Shown here in pieces: positions 58,441 through 64,000 of a stretch of 64,000 nucleotides of DNA. The notes beneath the pieces are model-generated. The model saw only the letters and a program-made list of their open reading frames with translations, was not told the DNA's origin and ran no database searches. Each line of letters starts with the position of its first letter. Within the stretch, counting starts at the first letter, position 1. A program made the translations under genes and the position numbers. This DNA comes from Holacanthus passer. Lineage: Eukaryota; Chordata; Actinopteri; Pomacanthidae. Location of the stretch: NCBI GenBank assembly GCA_025331565.1, contig JAFREQ010000037.1, positions 2,914,001 to 2,978,000 of the forward strand, given 5' to 3'.

Positions 58441-60778
58441 TCTGTTTATCCCTGGGAGGAAAATAGGTGGTTTCTGCATGAAATGTGGGACTTCAATCTC
58501 AGCACTAACTGAGTAACAGCAGGGTGCTTACACACACAGACACTCATGCATGCAGACGTTTTCACCAATAAAACCTGCGGTGAAGACGATGAAATCAATC
58601 ACACCTTCAGTACACCTATTTTTAGAGACCGAATTACAGCCTTGCCAATTGGAAAGTGTATGTTCTCATTGTATGTTTTCTTTAGTTGTCTGTAATTATT
58701 ATGATGAAGGAACCTCAGCCCTATAGACTGAACCACCTCCTAATCAAAATCGCATCGCACCTCAGAGTATTCCCATAATGACTTAATACCGGCTGAGCTC
58801 TTAGACTATACATAGTGTGTCACGTTCTCAAGTGCGCTTCTCCCTCTCAGTTTTGCCTGACACATTTGCGGCTGACGTAAGGGGAGCCTATATTTGGGTG
58901 GTGTCATCAACAATATTACAGTTTCCTGTCCGGACCCCCTCCTCCCCCTGAGCTGGATCTCTTGCGTGATGCTACACGTGCAGGTGTGTCACATGAATCA
59001 AGCCTGACTTTCTTTTTCGTGTTTGAAGAGAAGTACAGTGAACATGCAGACTGTTTGAGGCCAAGTGCGAGATAAAAGTAGACTTAATGGAAAATTCCAC
59101 CCTCAGGCGCAATTTAACAGTCACAAATGCTCGACCTGTGTTGTTCATTGTCACCCAGGGGTTAACCTGTGATGATGTGGTGCACCCACGTTCCTTCAAC
59201 CTGCCTCGACTTCTTATACTTCACTACTTATACCATACATATTACACTTCCAGCTACTGGTGGTTGATTCTGGTGTAGCCAAGATAAACAAACGAGAATT
59301 GCAAGGCTCTGCTTGTTGGCAGAGTTTCTAGGAGTTGTGTTATTATTGTAAACTCGATTGCAACTCAACAACCCAGCAATGTCTGTTTTATTGATTAAAA
59401 CATTGCACTGAAATACTCCAAGACTGAATAGGGTATGTTTTATGGAGGTTGTGGAGGAGGCCTGTGCTGAGATGCAAGATATTTGTTAAACCTTGGGCTG
59501 CCAGTAACCACGTAATCAAGTGATTTAGGAGCCAAGAAAAATGAGATTTTATGACTGCAGTGACTGATTTGTTTCCACTTTCCACTGATGTTATGGTGCA
59601 CTAGTCCAAGGCTAGCTCTTTTATCTTGTCACTTAATAGGTCTTGGCTTTGTTTAAAATCACATCCTAATGTAAAAGCCTGCAATCCTGTGCAGAGAGAA
59701 CGTCTAGGATACGACTAGAAATAGTAATAACTTATTACTAAAAAGTCGATACAGTATGAACAGAAGAAACCTGATTCATTGTGTTGATGCAAGTATGCAC
59801 ATCACCAGCCAATGGCCTCAATGGACTATGCATAATATGCTACATAAAACAGAAACATTCTGAGGAGTAGGATAGAGCAAAATGTGAAATCAGTGCATGT
59901 AAAAAATATGCAATGAATTCAGAATTATAAATGATAAATCAGCTACATTTTTAAATACTCTTTTTCTGTTCATCATTTCACTGCTAAACTCTATTTTGTG
60001 TATTGCTTACACTTGTGCTTTTATTCAACTCATGCATCACATATGCCTACATGCTTATTTTCCTTAAAAACATGAGGTAATTGCTTTGCTGCGGATGCTG
60101 ACATCAGTTGTTCAATAATGTGCGATTGGGGTCTTTTCTGAAGTTTGACCTTTCTGTGTGCCGCTGCAGAGTGTTTTTACTCTCCTCCCTAGTTGTTGTT
60201 GTCGCTCAAATATTAATACAGAGGATCTCATTGAACGCCCACACACAACTTTCGTAATGCTGTGACGCCATGTTCATTAGTATGTGTTCTCCTTAGTGAT
60301 ATCAAGAGCAGTTGTTTATTATTCACAGTCTGTGGACTGTCTGTGTTTTGAGCCAGTGGCTGGGATATGTACACTTAATAACCTCACTGATGTATTGTGT
60401 CATATTGTATATATTGTATTGCTCTTACTTTCTCCGTCAAACATCCTAGTTCATCTTGTGTTTTAACCCGAAATAACTAAAAAAATCCTGCATATCAGGT
60501 CTGTTTATTAGTAAATGGTGTTAAATGTAGTTGTTCTACTTCTCAGGAGAGGATATTTTTGGATGGGCCCCTGGAGGGCCAGGTACAGTAGCTTTTGCCC
60601 AGTGAATTTATCATCTCTTTGTGGCTACAGGAAAAAGAAGACAGATATGTGTTTGTGTGGCATGCGTTCTGTCCTTGAAACCTCGATGGGCCTTTATGTC
60701 TAGTTGTTACAGATTTTGATCTAATTCTTCCTCTCTCTCTTTCTGCATCTGTCTTTCTCTCCTCTGTTTGTGTCTCAG

Positions 60779-60876
60779 GTTTGTGAGCAGCCATGACAAA
60801 GTCCTACGAGTTCAACTGGCAGAAGCACCTGCCCGAGTTCATGCAGGAAGGCACCTCCTTTGACAGGTTTGATGAG
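60779..60876 (+). CDS. plcb4: Phospholipase C beta 4 (plcb4), first coding exon: N-terminus
   Basis: After a CT-rich tract and CTCAG, the exon has a 14-base leader and then ATG at 60793. An in-frame TGA at 60784-60786 supports this start, and G at -3 favours initiation. The 28 codons encode MTKSYEFNWQKHLPEF, then MQEGTSFDRFDE, ending in phase 0 before GTAAAA. This closely matches the PLC-beta 4 N-terminus (YEFNWQK..P.F.QEG..FDR), which leads into the PH domain. PLC-beta 4 is the Gq effector of vertebrate cerebellum and retina and the counterpart of the fly phototransduction PLC norpA. The next exon (start of the PH domain) is not found in the remaining 3.1 kb. Confidence 0.93.
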
Positions 60877-61157
60877 GTAAAAATGATTTCATGCATTATA
60901 AATAAATAAACAAATAAAAATAGAACAGCTCCGAATGTAAAAATAAACAGCCTCTTAACCTTTTTATGCCAGATTCATGATGTGAAGTGAAGATTTAAGT
61001 TTAATATCCTTGATGAGTGTATGAAGGCTTAGCCTGTGTGGCAAGCTGTATGAGTTTGCCATTAACCTTGTTGATACTAAGATAGGTTATTTGCTCTGTC
61101 CTATTATCATCCTTCACCCTTAATGACCGTCCCCGAACAGTCATTAGCACGCCCATC

Positions 61158-61178
61158 CACACACACACACACACACAC
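61158..61178. repeat. (CA)n microsatellite
   Basis: About 10 dinucleotide copies in the plcb4 second intron. Confidence 0.9.
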
Positions 61179-61786
61179 GTCTTCTTTATAACCTGATACG
61201 TCATTGTCGTAGTCAGAGCTCTAACTGTGGGCTGGCCACATTGATCAGCATCGTTAAGAAGCTTCGACATGGCGACTGCTTGTCTGCAACACATCCAACT
61301 GAGAGTCTTAACCAACACTCTGAAATGATTATCTGTGTGTGATCTCAGTGAGTGAACGTGCCCTCAAGGGTCTTCTTTGTTTTTACAAAGACCATAAATA
61401 ATTTTCATCCCTGGAATATTGAGTTATTACAGTTGCAAGTACGGTTGAGTGAGGTTTTTTGTATGATCTTATGAAATCAGTGGACGATGTAGAAAAACAC
61501 AGCTTTGGGGAGCAAGAAGTGCATAAATCGTGAGGTTTCAACAAAGATACTGAAGTGCTCACAGTGCCACTTGAATGTTTAAAATCAGTTAAGAAAGCTG
61601 AGATAGATTTTGTTTAAATCCAGTATAAATAATGAACATTGTGAAGGTGTCACGTTGGATGCCATTTCTCACTATTCTTCATTATTAGGTGCTGTCCTAT
61701 ACGAAATAGTTCAAAATGAGCTCCACCTCAAACAACTACAACCCTAAAATCCTGCTTTTTAATATCTGACTAATAATAATCATATA

Positions 61787-62170
61787 ATGGTAAAGCAGTC
61801 TAGGGAGGCATTCGTAAAGGTTGCGTTCGCTGACCAAATAAGGATAGGAAAACGTAACACGGAGGCAGAGTTCACGGTTATACAAGGATGTGAAGAGTCG
61901 CTGCTTAGTAAGAAAACTGCTATTGAGCTAAGTGTCAAATCAGAAATTCAGAGACAATGTCCCAAACAGTTTCAAAGGGTTGGTAAACTGAACACCAAGC
62001 AAATGAGTCTGTCTGAGTGTAGCACCCATTGTATAACCCCTGATACATGCCCATGGAGAAAAGTTTGACTTGGTTACAGACCACGAGGCTCTGGAGGCCA
62101 TCTACTGTCCATTGTTAAAACCATGTGCCTGTGTGAAGCGAAGGGTGGTTCATATCCCAGAGAGACGATA
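61787..62170 (+). pseudogene. Broken Ty3/gypsy-type retrotransposon pol fragment
   Basis: The open frame 61787-62068 has the pattern of the protease-to-reverse-transcriptase segment of vertebrate gypsy elements. It reads 'EAEFTVIQGCEESLLSKKTA' and then a 'F..VGKL' block. From about 62064, in a different frame, comes 'FDLVTDHEALEAIYCPLLKP', which is the RNase H-like TDH motif. Most of the reverse transcriptase is missing between them and the frames do not match, so this is a dead, internally deleted copy. No long terminal repeats are visible. Family is judged from remembered motifs. Confidence 0.7.
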
Positions 62171-64000
62171 TTGATGCGATTTTTACCAGTAACCTTAGTC
62201 TCACCAAACATCCATCTTGCTCTGCGTGCGTCTATACGTATCTCTATGTGTATGACCCCGTGTATATCTTCCTGTCTTTTGGCCCACGTTTCCTCCGACT
62301 AACTTAATCAGGACACTTAGCTAGGACATTTGCCGAGCAAAGGCAAAGTGTGTCACACACACGCGCACGCACACACATGCACACACAGACATACACGCAC
62401 CCTTTGCGCACATCAGGAAATCCCCTCAGTCCTCTCCGTTTATGTGGGCATCAGTGGGGGGAGGAGGATCCCTCTTAGGCAGGGAAGAAAACTTGAAAGA
62501 GCGTAGGGAAAAGCATCATCAAATCCACAGCCATGTCAAAGTGAGCCATGAAACTGGGCCGGCATGCTTCTGAAGGAAGTCCTCAGTGTGTTGCTGCTGT
62601 GAATACGAGCCAGGCTTAGGCAGGACAGGGTTAGGACTGGCCTGAATGGTAATAAGGTCGACCCGTGCTCGTCACCTTAAAGCAGGGGCCTTTTTCCCAT
62701 TGAGGGCCATTTAAATTTTTATAACATCCTTCGAGGACCAGACTAAATTATTGAACAGATACATCACACTAACCGTAATGTGATAACTGGAACTGGCTCT
62801 CTTTGGTGAGTCATCTGATGTCAGATGGTAGCGATGATGATGATGCTTGCAGCTGGTTTTCCAGGTTTGGGTCAGTCTTAACCAAGAGTCAGTTCTGAGA
62901 AGAACTGCTCACAGTAGTTGGTTATCCCAAACAGAGATAAGAGAAATTCGAACAGAGGAAGGTTGTTGTATCTAGCTTTGAGCTTGACGTTGCTTTGTCA
63001 GACACATCAGCTGGTTCCACATTAAATGGCGAAGCAAATATTTTCAGCTCCTTTGGTTTACTTTTCATGTCCTGAAACCGAAGGAGTTTGGACATCATCT
63101 TCAGATGTCATAGCAGGCTTTTGTTTTTGCAGAGTAGGAACATGCACAGTTACCCCTTTTCAATTGCACCTACCCCAGCGTTAAATTCACTTCAAATGAT
63201 TTCGCATTTCACATTCACTGTGCAAACTCTCTTTCTGAATGAGGTTTAAGCTCCATAGCCATCAGCTCGCACGCCACAAAAATTGCCTGCATAACATTGT
63301 CTCAGTCAGACGCACACCACCACAGACTAACTCAGGCACACTGGCTTGCTTCTCTTGGAAAGTGCAACTTTCTGCAAGTACTTTTCTTTTCTTGACAGCC
63401 GCCATTATGCATGCCATCATGACACGTAATTGCTACGCACTTGTTGCGTTCAGGGACCACCAGAAGGTGACATGTTAGTCCACTTTTTTTCGTTGTTTTC
63501 TTTTATCTCAGAAAAAATAATTGCTAGAGAATGATTTTATATTTCAGATATGCATTTTCTTTTCATATTCATTAAGGATCAGCTGGGGCGTACAACTATC
63601 ATCTTACCACTATATTTAGTCATAAATGACACATTATATTCTTAACAATTCTAACTACTGATATCATCTTTTCTTTTATCTAATGAGTAACTGCAAGAAT
63701 TTCTTAATAATTGTCAACTCTTGCTTGGCAGTTTACTTGTGAATCTCTGGAGTTAGAAAAAATGGAGGTGCAGTCCTTCATTTAGTAACAAAGGGTTTTT
63801 GATTGTTAACCTCTGACATGTCATTATCATAAACATGGGGTAATAATGTCTTCCTTTCATTCTCTGTGTCTGTATGTGTATGTGAGTGAATAGTTACTCT
63901 GTTGCCTGGCAAATAGAAAGCCTGCAGGGGACATCTGCTTCGATTGAAATGACGTACGCCAAGTCCACCCACAGACAGAGACATGCTCTTTATCAGTCCC

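Larger units (their letters stand above)
29921..60778 (+). other. plcb4: plcb4 first intron, about 31 kb
   Basis: No protein-coding exon is recognisable on either strand. Contents are two candidate non-coding exons (33339, 45460), an inverted-repeat element (41155-41525), a GC-rich block (41575-41940), conserved-element-like sequence (43490-43760), a pyrimidine tract (58060-58440), several short GT/CA/GA runs (37470-37512, 46896-46912) and a 19-bp tandem duplication (34180-34216). The rest is unremarkable. Confidence 0.6.
60877..64000 (+). other. plcb4: plcb4 second intron (incomplete)
   Basis: It runs to the window end with no recognisable PH-domain exon. It contains a (CA)n run (61158-61178), a degraded retrotransposon fragment (61787-62170) and a mixed CA/CG microsatellite (62353-62400). 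Sequence near 62680-62760 ('agcaggggcc', 'gagggccat', 'aggaccagacta') has the feel of a dispersed repeat that I cannot name. Confidence 0.75.

Noticed and set aside
58025..58516. 163-codon plus-strand frame, the longest in its region
   Set aside because: It lies in the pyrimidine-rich tract. The translation is Ser/Leu/His/Pro low complexity, and another frame is also open over the same bases.
1..64000. CRISPR arrays, operons, tRNA, rRNA or viral genes
   Set aside because: None seen. The repeats are microsatellites, local duplications or transposon fragments without the spacing of a CRISPR array.

Overview
This window is vertebrate nuclear DNA, almost certainly from a ray-finned (teleost) fish. 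It has spliced GT-AG genes with short introns, very many CA/GT and GA microsatellites, and repeat families I know from fish genomes. It contains no bacterial-type genes, rRNA, tRNA or CRISPR arrays. Nearly every open frame longer than 60 codons is intronic or intergenic noise. The real coding sequence is 20 exons of one gene and one exon of a second, both on the + strand.

Region 1 (1-26.7 kb) is the 3' two thirds of plcb1 (phospholipase C beta 1). The window opens in an intron downstream of the catalytic X-box exons. Twenty exons, 1804-24772, join with consistent phases into 2,400 coding bases (799 residues plus stop). They encode the acidic X-Y linker, the Y half of the catalytic barrel, the C2 domain, the Galpha-q-binding helix-turn-helix, the long basic coiled-coil C-terminal domain, and a C-terminal DTPL PDZ ligand. 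One intron (4367-4604) has textbook minor-spliceosome (U12) signals. One 87-bp phase-1/phase-1 exon (3037-3123) adds 29 residues to the X-Y linker that I do not recall in the mammalian protein. The last intron is 11.3 kb. It holds a dense microsatellite field, a nested set of segment duplications, conserved-element-like sequence, and a candidate alternative 3' exon. The 3' UTR runs to a polyadenylation signal at 26712.

Region 2 (26.7-29.5 kb) is a short intergenic spacer.

Region 3 (29.5-64 kb) is the 5' end of plcb4 (phospholipase C beta 4), head-to-tail with plcb1. A GA-rich untranslated first exon ends at 29920. The first coding exon (60793-60876, 28 codons) lies about 31 kb downstream. 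Two well-formed candidate non-coding exons and several repeats, including an inverted-repeat element, lie in the intervening intron. A broken Ty3/gypsy pol fragment (61.8-62.2 kb) lies in the next intron. The exons that follow in plcb4 are beyond the window.

Both genes encode Gq-coupled enzymes that cleave PIP2 to IP3 and diacylglycerol. The plcb1-plcb4 neighbourhood is the same pairing found on human chromosome 20p12.
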